From NCBI GenBank assembly GCA_023419375.1, contig JAEZYD010000051.1, positions 62,001-126,000 of the forward strand: a stretch of DNA of 64,000 nucleotides. The letters run 5' to 3'. The translations under genes and the position numbers were made by a program. Origin of the DNA: Pseudomonadota bacterium (GTDB lineage Bacteria; Desulfobacterota; Desulfovibrionia; Desulfovibrionales; Desulfovibrionaceae). This document shows positions 43,807-51,888 of this stretch, in pieces; the first letter of the stretch is position 1; the number at the start of each line of letters is the position of its first letter. The notes beneath the pieces are model-generated. The model worked only from the letters and a program-made list of their open reading frames with translations, was not told the DNA's origin and did not search any database.

Positions 43807-46323
43807 ATGAGCAAACAACCGATGGTCAGAAGGGCCTTTGTGGCCTCCGGGCAGGTGCAGGGCGTGGGTTTTCGTCCCTTTGTCTACCGCCTTGCAGCCG
43901 AGGGAGGGCTTACAGGCACTGTGGGCAATACCTCTGAAGGCGTGCGCATGGAAATGCAGGGCGCAGAGGCAGAAGTGCAGCGCTTTGGCCGCCGTCTGCG
44001 CGCCGAACTGCCGCCGCTGGCACGGCTGACCAAGGTGGACGAACACGACCTGCCCATTGTGGAAGACGAAACAGCCTTCCGCATTGTTCCCAGCTCAGGG
44101 CAGGCAGCGCACAGCGTGCTTGTAAGCCCGGATATGGGCGTATGCGCCGACTGCCTCGCCGACATGCGCGATCCGGCCAATCCGCGCTACCAGTACGCCT
44201 TTACCAACTGCACCAACTGCGGGCCGCGCTACACCATCACGCGCTCCATCCCTTATGACCGCGCCGTCACGTCCATGAGCTGTTTCCCGCTCTGCCCCCG
44301 GTGCAGCGCGGAATACGCCGACCCGGCTGACAGGCGCTTTCATGCCCAGCCCGTGGCCTGCCCAACGTGCGGGCCGCGCCTGTGGTTTGTGGATGCGGCG
44401 GCTGCCAGCAGAGGAAACACCGCGCCGATCGCAGAAAATCAGCAGCAGGCCCTGGAACAGGCCGTGCAGACCCTGCTGCGCGGCGGGATTCTGGCGCTCA
44501 AAGGTCTGGGGGGCTTTCAACTGGCTTGCGACGCGCGTAATGCCCAAAGCCTGCAAGAGCTGCGACGGCGCAAAACACGCCCGCACAAGCCGCTGGCCCT
44601 CATGGTTGGCGATCTGGCAACCGCCCGCGCCCTGTGCGACCTGACGCCGGAGCACGAGGCCCTGCTGCAAAGCCCGGAAAAACCCGTTGTTCTCTGCCCC
44701 CGCCGCAGCGCGCCGCAACATGCCGCAATCACTAAGAATGATGCCGTATATTTGCCTGACGAGGTGGCTCCCGACACCAGTAAGATTGGTATCATGCTGG
44801 CGTACACGCCCCTGCATGCCGTACTTTTCAGCCGCCTTGCAGAATGCGCGCCCTTGCCGCCCGTGCTGGTCATGACCTCGGCCAACGCCGGGGGCGAACC
44901 CATTTGCCTTGGCAACCGCGAGGCTCTGGCCCGGCTCGCCCATCTGGCGGACGCATGGCTGCTGCACGACCGGGATATTCTGGTGCGCGTTGACGACAGC
45001 GTGGTGACGCTCCAGCCGAGCCTGCCCGGTACGGATGCGCACGGCACGTCTGCACACGGCACTTCTGCGCCCGCAAGCCAGCTGGCAGAACCGCTGTTCT
45101 ACCGCCGCGCCCGAGGCTATGTGCCGCGCCCGGTTTTTCTGCCCAAGGCGGAACAAAATGCCCCCTGCGTGTTGGGAACCGGCGCAGAGCTCAAGGCCAC
45201 CATCTGTCTGACGCGCGGGGCCGAGGCCTTTGTGGGCCAGCACATCGGTGACCTGGAGAATCCCGCCACCCTGAATTTTTATGAGGAGGTGGCCGCGCAT
45301 CTGGAAAAGCTGCTGGAGGTGCACCCCGAGGCTCTGGTGTGCGATGCGCATCCCGATTTTCTTTCCACCCGCTATGCCGAGGCCCGCGCAGAGCGCGATG
45401 GCCTGCCCCTGTGGCGCTTGCAGCACCACGCCGCCCACGCAGCTGCCGTTTTGGCCGAAAACAGCCACTACGGCCCGGCGCTGGCCCTCTGCCTTGACGG
45501 CACGGGCCTGGGCGATGATGGCACAGTCTGGGGTGGAGAACTGCTGTTCATGGAGCTTGAACAGGCCCGGTGGCACAGGGTGGGCCGTCTGGCCCCCTTT
45601 GCCTTGCCGGGCGGAGACGCTGCGGTGCGCCAACCCTGGCGCATTGCGCTGGCCCTGCGCAATCTGTGCGAGCAGGCGGAAATTCCTCTTCCGCCACTCC
45701 ACACCCCCTGGCTGCCGGAACAGGCGCAGGCCGCTGCCGCTGTGGCAGAAATGCTGCGGCGCGGCATCAACTGCCCGGCCACATCCAGTTGTGGACGCCT
45801 CTTTGACGCGGTTGCCGCGCAATTGGGGCTGTGCCTTGATACAAGTTATGAAGGTCAGGCCGCCATCCGCCTTGAAGATGCCGCCAACCGGGCGGATGAA
45901 CGCATCCGAACTGCGCTTGAAGGCAAGGCGCGCGACAAGGACATGGCCTCACTGATCTGGCCCGTGGGCATTGCGCTGCAGCAGGATTTACTGGAAATGG
46001 ACAGCGCGGGCCTGTTTGCCCACGTTGCGCAGGCGCAGGCGCAAGGTATGGACGCCACAGAAGCTGCAGCGCGCTTTCACCTCAGTCTTGCGCGGGCGCT
46101 GGCTGGCATGGCGGGCCGTGCAGCCCGCAACCTTGGCGTGAAGTGCGTGGGCCTCACCGGCGGCGTATTGCAGAATGCCACGCTGGCGCGGCTGCTGCCG
46201 CTGGCGCTGGCGGAACAGGGCCTCACAGCCCTCACCCACCATGAACTGCCGCCCGGAGACGGCGGGCTTTCCCTCGGGCAGGCCGTGTGGGGCAGACGGA
46301 TGCTGGCAAGGGCGAAATCCTGA
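43807..46323 (+). CDS. hypF: Carbamoyltransferase HypF, [NiFe]-hydrogenase maturation
   Basis: 838 residues. Domains: acylphosphatase (about 8-95, ASGQVQGVGFRPFVYRLA), two HypF zinc fingers (CADCLADM...CTNCG, CPRCSAEY...CPTCG; about 110-185), a YrdC-like domain (about 200-390, GILALKGLGGFQLACDA, KPLALMV) and a Kae1-like carbamoyltransferase domain (HHAAHAAAVLAE, LDGTGLGDDGTVWGGE, LTGGVLQNATL). It makes the cyanide ligand precursor for the NiFe site. It is longer than the usual 750-780 residues, partly from a repeated linker (HGTSAHGTSAP, about 415). ATG 43807 is chosen; ATG 43795 is possible. No other hyp gene is present. Confidence 0.93.
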   Translation: MSKQPMVRRAFVASGQVQGVGFRPFVYRLAAEGGLTGTVGNTSEGVRMEMQGAEAEVQRFGRRLRAELPPLARLTKVDEHDLPIVEDETAFRIVPSSGQAAHSVLVSPDMGVCADCLADMRDPANPRYQYAFTNCTNCGPRYTITRSIPYDRAVTSMSCFPLCPRCSAEYADPADRRFHAQPVACPTCGPRLWFVDAAAASRGNTAPIAENQQQALEQAVQTLLRGGILALKGLGGFQLACDARNAQSLQELRRRKTRPHKPLALMVGDLATARALCDLTPEHEALLQSPEKPVVLCPRRSAPQHAAITKNDAVYLPDEVAPDTSKIGIMLAYTPLHAVLFSRLAECAPLPPVLVMTSANAGGEPICLGNREALARLAHLADAWLLHDRDILVRVDDSVVTLQPSLPGTDAHGTSAHGTSAPASQLAEPLFYRRARGYVPRPVFLPKAEQNAPCVLGTGAELKATICLTRGAEAFVGQHIGDLENPATLNFYEEVAAHLEKLLEVHPEALVCDAHPDFLSTRYAEARAERDGLPLWRLQHHAAHAAAVLAENSHYGPALALCLDGTGLGDDGTVWGGELLFMELEQARWHRVGRLAPFALPGGDAAVRQPWRIALALRNLCEQAEIPLPPLHTPWLPEQAQAAAAVAEMLRRGINCPATSSCGRLFDAVAAQLGLCLDTSYEGQAAIRLEDAANRADERIRTALEGKARDKDMASLIWPVGIALQQDLLEMDSAGLFAHVAQAQAQGMDATEAAARFHLSLARALAGMAGRAARNLGVKCVGLTGGVLQNATLARLLPLALAEQGLTALTHHELPPGDGGLSLGQAVWGRRMLARAKS

Positions 46324-46376
46324 TTGCAAACAAGGCGGAAAAAACCGCAGGGCAAACCTGCTGACAAAATCCGCGC

Positions 46377-47768
46377 CTATTTGAATCCGGCTATGGCCCT
46401 GCCCTGCTTGAGAACAATGCGCCCCAGAGGCAGATCGCGCCACCACAGGCCAGCCTCGCGGCCATTCAAACCTGTCTGACGGCTTTGCCCGCTCAACAGG
46501 GCTGTGATATCGGTCACATCGTCCAGCACCAGATTGGAGGCGGCATCCGGCGGCGACTGCATGAGCACGCGCAGGCGCGGCGCGGCATCCAGCGTTCCGC
46601 CGCAGAGCTTGCCCAGCAATGAACCCTGCCATATGCAACCGGGGGGCAAAAGAGCAGTGGCCTGAGGCGGCACAAAACGCACATGCTCGCCGTACAGCAC
46701 AGCCCGCCCTGGGGGCAGCAGGTCAGGGTTGCAGGTGGCGCCCGCAAGGCTTTCCGGCGGCAACTGACTGCCCGAAGGACGTTCAACGGGCTTTCCCGCG
46801 CGGTCGTCACCACGATTACGCCCGGCACGCCGTCCATTGCGCTGGCCTGCGCTCTGCATCCCGGAGGGAGCAGAAACTGGCACTTCAAGAACAGTTTCTT
46901 GCGGCTCAGCCGCGCCGTCTTCAAATGTCAGGGCCGCCGCATTCGCATGGCCCGGTTTGCGGAAAAGGGCCACATAAAATCCCTGAGCCTGCGAGCGTGC
47001 GCCGTCCACGCGCAAGGTGCCTTCGCCGCCGGGCAGCTCCTCCCACACAAAACCGGGGATGGGATCAAGATGCTCGCGCTCCAGCCCCAGCTCCTGCTCG
47101 GCAAAGCGCACCTGCGCCTCGTTTTCATCCACATTGGTCGTACAGGTGGAATACACCAGCCGCCCGCCGGGGCGCAGCAGCGAGGCTGCATGACGCAGCA
47201 GACGGCGTTGCAGCCCGGTGAGGCTGTCGAGTTTGTCGCCCTGCCAGAGCTTGAGCACCTGCGGGTGTTTTTCTGCGGTTCCCCAGCCGGAACAGGGAGG
47301 ATCAAGCAGGATGGCGTCCCACGAGCCGGGGCGTAAAGGCAGGGCATCGCCGCTGTAGGAGCAGGTGGCCGCCTGCAGCAGATTAAGCTGGTGCAGGTTG
47401 GCCCGCAGGGTGCCAAGGCGCGTGGGCGAAGGCTCGTTGCCGAGCACAAAACCATTGCGCCCCACAAGCTGGGCCAGAAAGCCGGTTTTGCTGCCCGGGC
47501 TTGCGCACATGTCGAGCACTGCGCTGCCAGCGGCGGGGGCCAGCGCCAGCGGCGGCAACATGGACGAACGGTCCTGTATATAAATGTAGCCGAAAAAGGC
47601 AGCCAGCGACCCGCCAAGCGGACGCGGCTCGGCCACAAGGCGGCGGCACAGGGGAGAAAAAGGTTCCGGCTCAAAATCATACCCCTGTGCGCGCAGCAGG
47701 GCCTCCACTGCGGGCACCTGCTCCGGGGCGCATACCAGACGGAAAGAACGGATAAGAGTTTTCGGCAT
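46377..47768 (-). CDS. RsmF/RsmB-type RNA (cytosine-C5) methyltransferase
   Basis: 463 residues. AVLDMCASPGSKTGFLAQLV is the SAM motif I, LLDPPCSGWGTAEKHP carries the first catalytic cysteine, and YSTCTTNVDENEAQV the second; both are typical of m5C methyltransferases of the NOL1/NOP2/Sun family. The C-terminal part (about 300-463) has a charged linker and a small domain like the RNA-binding end of RsmF/YebU. Target is probably rRNA but could be tRNA. It converges with hypF, ending about 50 bp away, with no clear terminator. Confidence 0.85.
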   Translation of the reverse strand: MPKTLIRSFRLVCAPEQVPAVEALLRAQGYDFEPEPFSPLCRRLVAEPRPLGGSLAAFFGYIYIQDRSSMLPPLALAPAAGSAVLDMCASPGSKTGFLAQLVGRNGFVLGNEPSPTRLGTLRANLHQLNLLQAATCSYSGDALPLRPGSWDAILLDPPCSGWGTAEKHPQVLKLWQGDKLDSLTGLQRRLLRHAASLLRPGGRLVYSTCTTNVDENEAQVRFAEQELGLEREHLDPIPGFVWEELPGGEGTLRVDGARSQAQGFYVALFRKPGHANAAALTFEDGAAEPQETVLEVPVSAPSGMQSAGQRNGRRAGRNRGDDRAGKPVERPSGSQLPPESLAGATCNPDLLPPGRAVLYGEHVRFVPPQATALLPPGCIWQGSLLGKLCGGTLDAAPRLRVLMQSPPDAASNLVLDDVTDITALLSGQSRQTGLNGREAGLWWRDLPLGRIVLKQGRAIAGFK

Positions 47769-47845
47769 GGCGGCATATTATTGACAGTACGGCCTTCCCG
47801 CAAGGAATTTATCTGTTGCGGCGCGCTCTACAGGCTCCTTGCGTC

Positions 47846-47874
47846 TTGCACGGCGCTGCAAGTGTGCGTATAGT
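47846..47874 (+). promoter_or_regulatory. Sigma-70-type promoter
   Basis: TTGCAC (47846-47851) and TATAGT (47869-47874) are separated by 17 bp, about 110 bp upstream of the FG-GAP protein gene. Confidence 0.55.
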
Positions 47875-47986
47875 GCGCCAGTGCGGACGTGCCCGACTGC
47901 ATTTGACTGTCGGTACCGGTTGACCGCCACAACGGCCCGTGGCCGTACTTTACCGGGTATTTGCGTGAATACTCAAGGAGAATGGA

Positions 47987-49666
47987 ATGAAATTCGCCAT
48001 GCGACTGACTTTTTCGGTCTGCCTGATGCTCGTCGCCGTTGCTGCGGGCGCTGCCAGCGCCGCCGCTAAAAGCGCTGTGGTATTGCCCTTTGTGGTCAAT
48101 GCCCCCCAGAGCTACGCTTACCTTTCCAAGGCTGTTCAGGCTACCATTCAGGGACGCCTTGACCGCCCTGGCGTGCTTGAAGCCCGTGCGGGACAAAACA
48201 AGGCCGCCAGCCAGGCAGAAGCCCAGCAGGCGCTCCGCTCTTCTGGTGCAGACAATGCCATCTGGGGCTCGGTGAGCGTCATGGGCAACGACTGCACCGT
48301 TGTCATGAACAGCGTGGACAAGGCAGGCAAAACCTGGAGCAAAACCGCCCAGGCTCCTGTGAGCGAACTGACCACTTCTGTGCAAAACCTGACCTCGGCC
48401 ATGAGCCAGGAAGTGTTTGGTATTTCCTCCGCAATGCGCAGCCCCGGCTCCACCGCCGCTGGTTCCCCGCGTGGCGCAACCGCCAATGGCGACATCGTCA
48501 CCAACGAAACCGGTCAGCAGCAGGTGTACCTGAACCCGCAGTTCCGCTATCAGGGCGCTGGCGCTGAAGACGGCTCCCGCCTGCGCACCCAGCGTCTGGC
48601 GTACAACATGGTCGACATGGCCGTGGGCGACTTTAACGGCGATGGCAAGAATGAAATCGCCATTCTGAGCGATCACGATCTGCGCATCTACAGCTGGCCT
48701 GCCAATGGTCAGCTCAAGCTGATTGGCGAAACCGTGGTTTCGCGTTCCAACAACAACTTCTCCATGCGCGCCATCGACATCAACCGCGACCGCAGCATGG
48801 CCCTTGTTGTGACCACCACCGAAGAATCGAGCAACCGCCCTTACTCCTTCATTTACAGCTTCAAGGGCAACAAGTTCACCACCATTGCCGACCGCATTCC
48901 TTACTATGTGAGCGTCATGCGCGTGCCCCCCACCTACAGCCCCACTCTCGTGGGTCAGGCGTGGGATTCGCTCAAGCTCTTTGCCCCCGGCGTGCGCATC
49001 ATGACCAAGCAGGACGGCAAGTTCACACTTGGCACCCGTCTTGACCTGCCCACCGGCGCCACCGTGTTCAACTGCGTGTGGCTGCCCGCCGGCAAGAGCG
49101 GCAAGGGTGAACAGCTTGTCATGCTGACCGACGATGAGCGCATCAAGCTCTTCCAGGGCCACGGCAACTCTTTGATTCACACCACCATGGAACGTTATTC
49201 CGGCTCTGCAACGGGTATGGATCACTACAAGGGCATGCCGGGCCTTGGCGTGGACAAAGCCTACCAGTTGCCCAGCAAGTATTACGCCCCCATGCGCCTT
49301 ATCGCTGCCGACATCGGCAATACCGGCGACTACACGCTGCTGGTCAACAAGCCCATCTCCACTGCGGCGCAGTTCTTTGACCGTTACCGCTTCTTCCCCC
49401 AGGGCGAAGTTCATGCCCTGTACTGGGACGGCGTGGGCCTTGGCCTCAAGTGGAAGACCCGCCGCATCCGTGGTTCGGTTGCAGAAATCGACCTGGCTGA
49501 CGTGAACAACGATGGCATCCTTGATCTGGTGGTGGGCCTCAACACCTCCCCCGATCTCGGCATCGGCAGCCGTCAGTGCATGATTACCGCCTATCCCCTG
49601 GACGTTTCGGCCACCAACCCCAACGTGCCTGCAGACTTGAGCGACTTTGAAGTAAGCCCCAACTAG
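47987..49666 (+). CDS. Periplasmic FG-GAP/VCBS-repeat protein with a TolB/CsgG-like N-terminal domain
   Basis: 559 residues with a signal peptide (about 1-27, ending ASAAAK). Residues about 28-130 (SAVVLPFVVNAPQSYAYLSKAVQATIQGRL, SGADNAIWGSV) resemble the nucleotide-binding-like domain found at the N-terminus of TolB or CsgG proteins. After a flexible link, FG-GAP/VCBS-type calcium loops appear: VGDFNGDGKNEIAIL and LADVNNDGILDLVVG, bounding a beta-propeller. AAGGAG is well placed before ATG 47987. It is followed by a terminator. Function is unknown; a periplasmic scaffold is likely. Confidence 0.8.
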   Translation: MKFAMRLTFSVCLMLVAVAAGAASAAAKSAVVLPFVVNAPQSYAYLSKAVQATIQGRLDRPGVLEARAGQNKAASQAEAQQALRSSGADNAIWGSVSVMGNDCTVVMNSVDKAGKTWSKTAQAPVSELTTSVQNLTSAMSQEVFGISSAMRSPGSTAAGSPRGATANGDIVTNETGQQQVYLNPQFRYQGAGAEDGSRLRTQRLAYNMVDMAVGDFNGDGKNEIAILSDHDLRIYSWPANGQLKLIGETVVSRSNNNFSMRAIDINRDRSMALVVTTTEESSNRPYSFIYSFKGNKFTTIADRIPYYVSVMRVPPTYSPTLVGQAWDSLKLFAPGVRIMTKQDGKFTLGTRLDLPTGATVFNCVWLPAGKSGKGEQLVMLTDDERIKLFQGHGNSLIHTTMERYSGSATGMDHYKGMPGLGVDKAYQLPSKYYAPMRLIAADIGNTGDYTLLVNKPISTAAQFFDRYRFFPQGEVHALYWDGVGLGLKWKTRRIRGSVAEIDLADVNNDGILDLVVGLNTSPDLGIGSRQCMITAYPLDVSATNPNVPADLSDFEVSPN

Positions 49667-49672
49667 CGGGGT

Positions 49673-49706
49673 AAACGGCCCTTCGCCAACGCGAGGGGCC
49701 GTTTTT
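49673..49706 (+). terminator. Intrinsic terminator
   Basis: A 14-bp stem with one G-U pair (49673-49686 with 49691-49704) ends in a T-run. It closes the FG-GAP protein transcript. Confidence 0.88.
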
Positions 49707-49772
49707 ATCTGCGGCCCAGAGCTGCGGATATGGAGCAACGGCCTTGCCGCGGCTCTGGCAATAGCCAATATT

Positions 49773-49806
49773 AAAGCGGTAAAACCCACACGGGTTTTAC
49801 CGCTTT
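49773..49806 (+). other. 34-bp palindrome/hairpin in the purD leader
   Basis: A perfect 15-bp inverted repeat (49773-49787 with 49792-49806) with a 4-base loop, 47 bases before the purD start. No extra T-run follows. It could be a second terminator, an mRNA structure or a repressor site near the possible purD promoter (TTGCCG and AATATT, about 49744-49772). Confidence 0.65.
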
Positions 49807-49853
49807 ATAACCAGTTTACTGAAACGGAAAAGTTTTTGGAGTAAGGAGACAGC

Positions 49854-51140
49854 ATGCGTATCCTTGTGATCGGCTCCGGTGGCCGCGAACACGCCCTGGT
49901 TTGGAAAATTCTGCAAAGCCCCGAAGTCAGCGCCATTTTTGTTGCGCCCGGCAACGGCGGCACCAGCAGCGAAGGGGCCGTTAACGTGCCTGTGGCTGTG
50001 GACGACCTGGACGGCTTGCTGGCCTTTGCGCGCAAGGAGCACATCGACCTGGTGATTCCCGGGCCCGAACTGCCCCTGACACTGGGCATTGTTGACCGCA
50101 TGCGTGAAGCTGGCATTCCCAGCTTTGGGCCGGATGCCTATGGCGCGCGCCTTGAAGGCAGCAAGGCCTTTGCCAAGGAAATCATGAACCGCGCCAAGGT
50201 GCCCACCGCCCATTGCGAAGTGTTCAGCGATGCGCAGGCGGCCCGCGACCACATCAACAAGGTGGGCGCTCCCCTGGTCATCAAGGCGGACGGGCTCGCC
50301 GCGGGCAAGGGCGTCATCATCGCCCAGACCGTGCAGGAAGCCCTGGACGCCATTGACGAGATCATGACCGAACGCGCCTTTGGCGATGCTGGCAATCTTG
50401 TGGTGGTGGAAGAATGCCTTGTGGGCGAGGAAGCCTCCTTCCTCTGCGTATGCGATGGCACACGCGCGGTTCCCCTGCCCTCGGCGCAGGATCACAAGCG
50501 CGTGTTCGATAATGACGAAGGCCCCAATACCGGCGGCATGGGCGCGTACAGCCCCGCCCCGGTGCTGCCCGACAGCATGCTTGAAGAAATGGCCGACCTC
50601 ACGGTGCGCCCCATCCTGCGCGAGCTTGCCAAGGACGGACATCCCTTTGTGGGCGTGCTGTACGCGGGCCTGATGATGACCGCCGACGGCCCCAAGGTGC
50701 TGGAATACAACGTACGCTTTGGCGACCCGGAATGTCAGCCCCTGCTCATGCGCCTTGACGGCGACCTGCCAGCCATCATGCTGGACGCCGTACGCGGCAA
50801 ACTGGACCCGGCAAGCCTCGGCCAGACCAGCCAGACTGCGCTTGGCGTTGTGATTACCGCCAAGGGGTATCCCGGCTCCTACGCCAAGGGTTTGTCCATC
50901 GAAGGTATCGAAGACGCGGACAGCGTACCCGGCGTAAAGGTTTTTCACAGCGGCACCGCCGTTAAGGACGGGGCGCTCGTTTCCAACGGCGGGCGTGTTT
51001 TGTGCGTCACCGCGCTGGGCGATAGCCTGGCCGCCGCGCAAAAGGCAGCCTATGCCGGTGTGGCCAAGGTGCGCATGCAGGATGGTTTCCATCGCACCGA
51101 TATTGGTGAAAAAGGCATCCGCCGTCTGGCCGGAAAATAA
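49854..51140 (+). CDS. purD: Phosphoribosylamine-glycine ligase
   Basis: 428 residues, an ATP-grasp enzyme joining glycine to phosphoribosylamine in purine synthesis. Landmarks: ILVIGSGGREHALVWK at the N-terminus, LVIPGPELPLTLGI, PLVIKADGLAAGKGVIIA (ATP-grasp), DHKRVFDNDEGPNTGGMGAYSPAP and LEYNVRFGDPECQPLL. AAGGAG precedes the start. purE follows after 62 bp, so the two likely act as one unit; both are consecutive or nearly so in the pathway. A leader hairpin may regulate them. Confidence 0.96.
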   Translation: MRILVIGSGGREHALVWKILQSPEVSAIFVAPGNGGTSSEGAVNVPVAVDDLDGLLAFARKEHIDLVIPGPELPLTLGIVDRMREAGIPSFGPDAYGARLEGSKAFAKEIMNRAKVPTAHCEVFSDAQAARDHINKVGAPLVIKADGLAAGKGVIIAQTVQEALDAIDEIMTERAFGDAGNLVVVEECLVGEEASFLCVCDGTRAVPLPSAQDHKRVFDNDEGPNTGGMGAYSPAPVLPDSMLEEMADLTVRPILRELAKDGHPFVGVLYAGLMMTADGPKVLEYNVRFGDPECQPLLMRLDGDLPAIMLDAVRGKLDPASLGQTSQTALGVVITAKGYPGSYAKGLSIEGIEDADSVPGVKVFHSGTAVKDGALVSNGGRVLCVTALGDSLAAAQKAAYAGVAKVRMQDGFHRTDIGEKGIRRLAGK

Positions 51141-51202
51141 CAGCATCCTGATTTTGCAAAGATATTCCGGTGCGTCGCACCGCACCACAGGAAGGAAAGA
51201 CT

Positions 51203-51700
51203 ATGCCGCAAGTAGTCATTTTGATGGGGTCAAAATCTGACGAAGAAAAGGTCAGCCCCTGCGTAGACGTACTGAAAAGCCTTGGCGTGAGCTGCGCCAT
51301 CACCGTCAGTTCCGCGCATCGCACTCCGGAACGCACCGAAAGACTGGTGAGCCAGTACGAAGCCGAAGGCACGCGCGTGTTCATCTGCGCCGCTGGCATG
51401 GCCGCGCATCTGGCTGGAGCCGTTGCCGCCCGCACCACGCGTCCTGTGATCGGCATCCCTGTTTCCAGCGCCGCCCTGTGCGGTATGGACGCGCTTTTTG
51501 CCACAGTACAGATGCCTCCAGGATTCCCGGTCGCCACCGTTGCCACCGACAAGGCTGGCGCGCGCAACGCCGCATGGCTGGCCGCCCAGATTCTGGCCGT
51601 GTCCGACCCCGCGCTCAACGAACGCATTGCCGAAGCCCGCGCCAAAATGCGCGAAGAAGTGGAAAAAGCCGGGGACGAAATTAGCCGCAAGTACGCCTAA
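51203..51700 (+). CDS. purE: N5-carboxyaminoimidazole ribonucleotide mutase
   Basis: 165 residues of class I PurE. VILMGSKSDEEKV is the start motif, VSSAHRTPERTERLV holds the catalytic histidine, FICAAGMAAHLAGAVAARTTRPVIGIPV is the core in segments. It converts N5-CAIR to CAIR. ATG 51203 has a GGAAGGAA site upstream; the 11-residue upstream in-frame extension is rejected. A terminator follows about 110 bp later. No purK is in the window. Confidence 0.95.
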   Translation: MPQVVILMGSKSDEEKVSPCVDVLKSLGVSCAITVSSAHRTPERTERLVSQYEAEGTRVFICAAGMAAHLAGAVAARTTRPVIGIPVSSAALCGMDALFATVQMPPGFPVATVATDKAGARNAAWLAAQILAVSDPALNERIAEARAKMREEVEKAGDEISRKYA

Positions 51701-51808
51701 CGGAGTCCCCTGGCATCAGGGCCGATTCGTGCGCTGTATTTTGCCCATCGCTTTGATTCACCATAATAACTCACCCGGGGCACGAACAGTGCGCTGAAAA
51801 AGACCGAC

Positions 51809-51846
51809 AAATGCCCGCAGGCAAAGCTTGCGGGCATTTTTTATTG
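51809..51846. terminator. Intrinsic terminator
   Basis: An 11-bp stem (51809-51819 with 51829-51839/40) with an inner three-pair extension, followed by six or more T. It ends purD-purE and faces the convergent diguanylate cyclase gene. Confidence 0.85.
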
Positions 51847-51888
51847 CCAGTAGTTCTGCTGACGCTGCAAAGTGACAGGCAGATTGGA

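Noticed and set aside
44095..45822. A 575-codon minus-strand frame inside hypF
   Set aside because: Fully covered by hypF, whose domains are all recognised; the antisense product has no likeness to a protein family.
47828..49789. A 653-codon open frame on the minus strand
   Set aside because: It lies opposite the FG-GAP protein gene, which has a signal peptide, ribosome site, promoter and terminator. High-GC codon bias makes long antisense frames common; the translation is histidine- and glycine-rich with no family motif.
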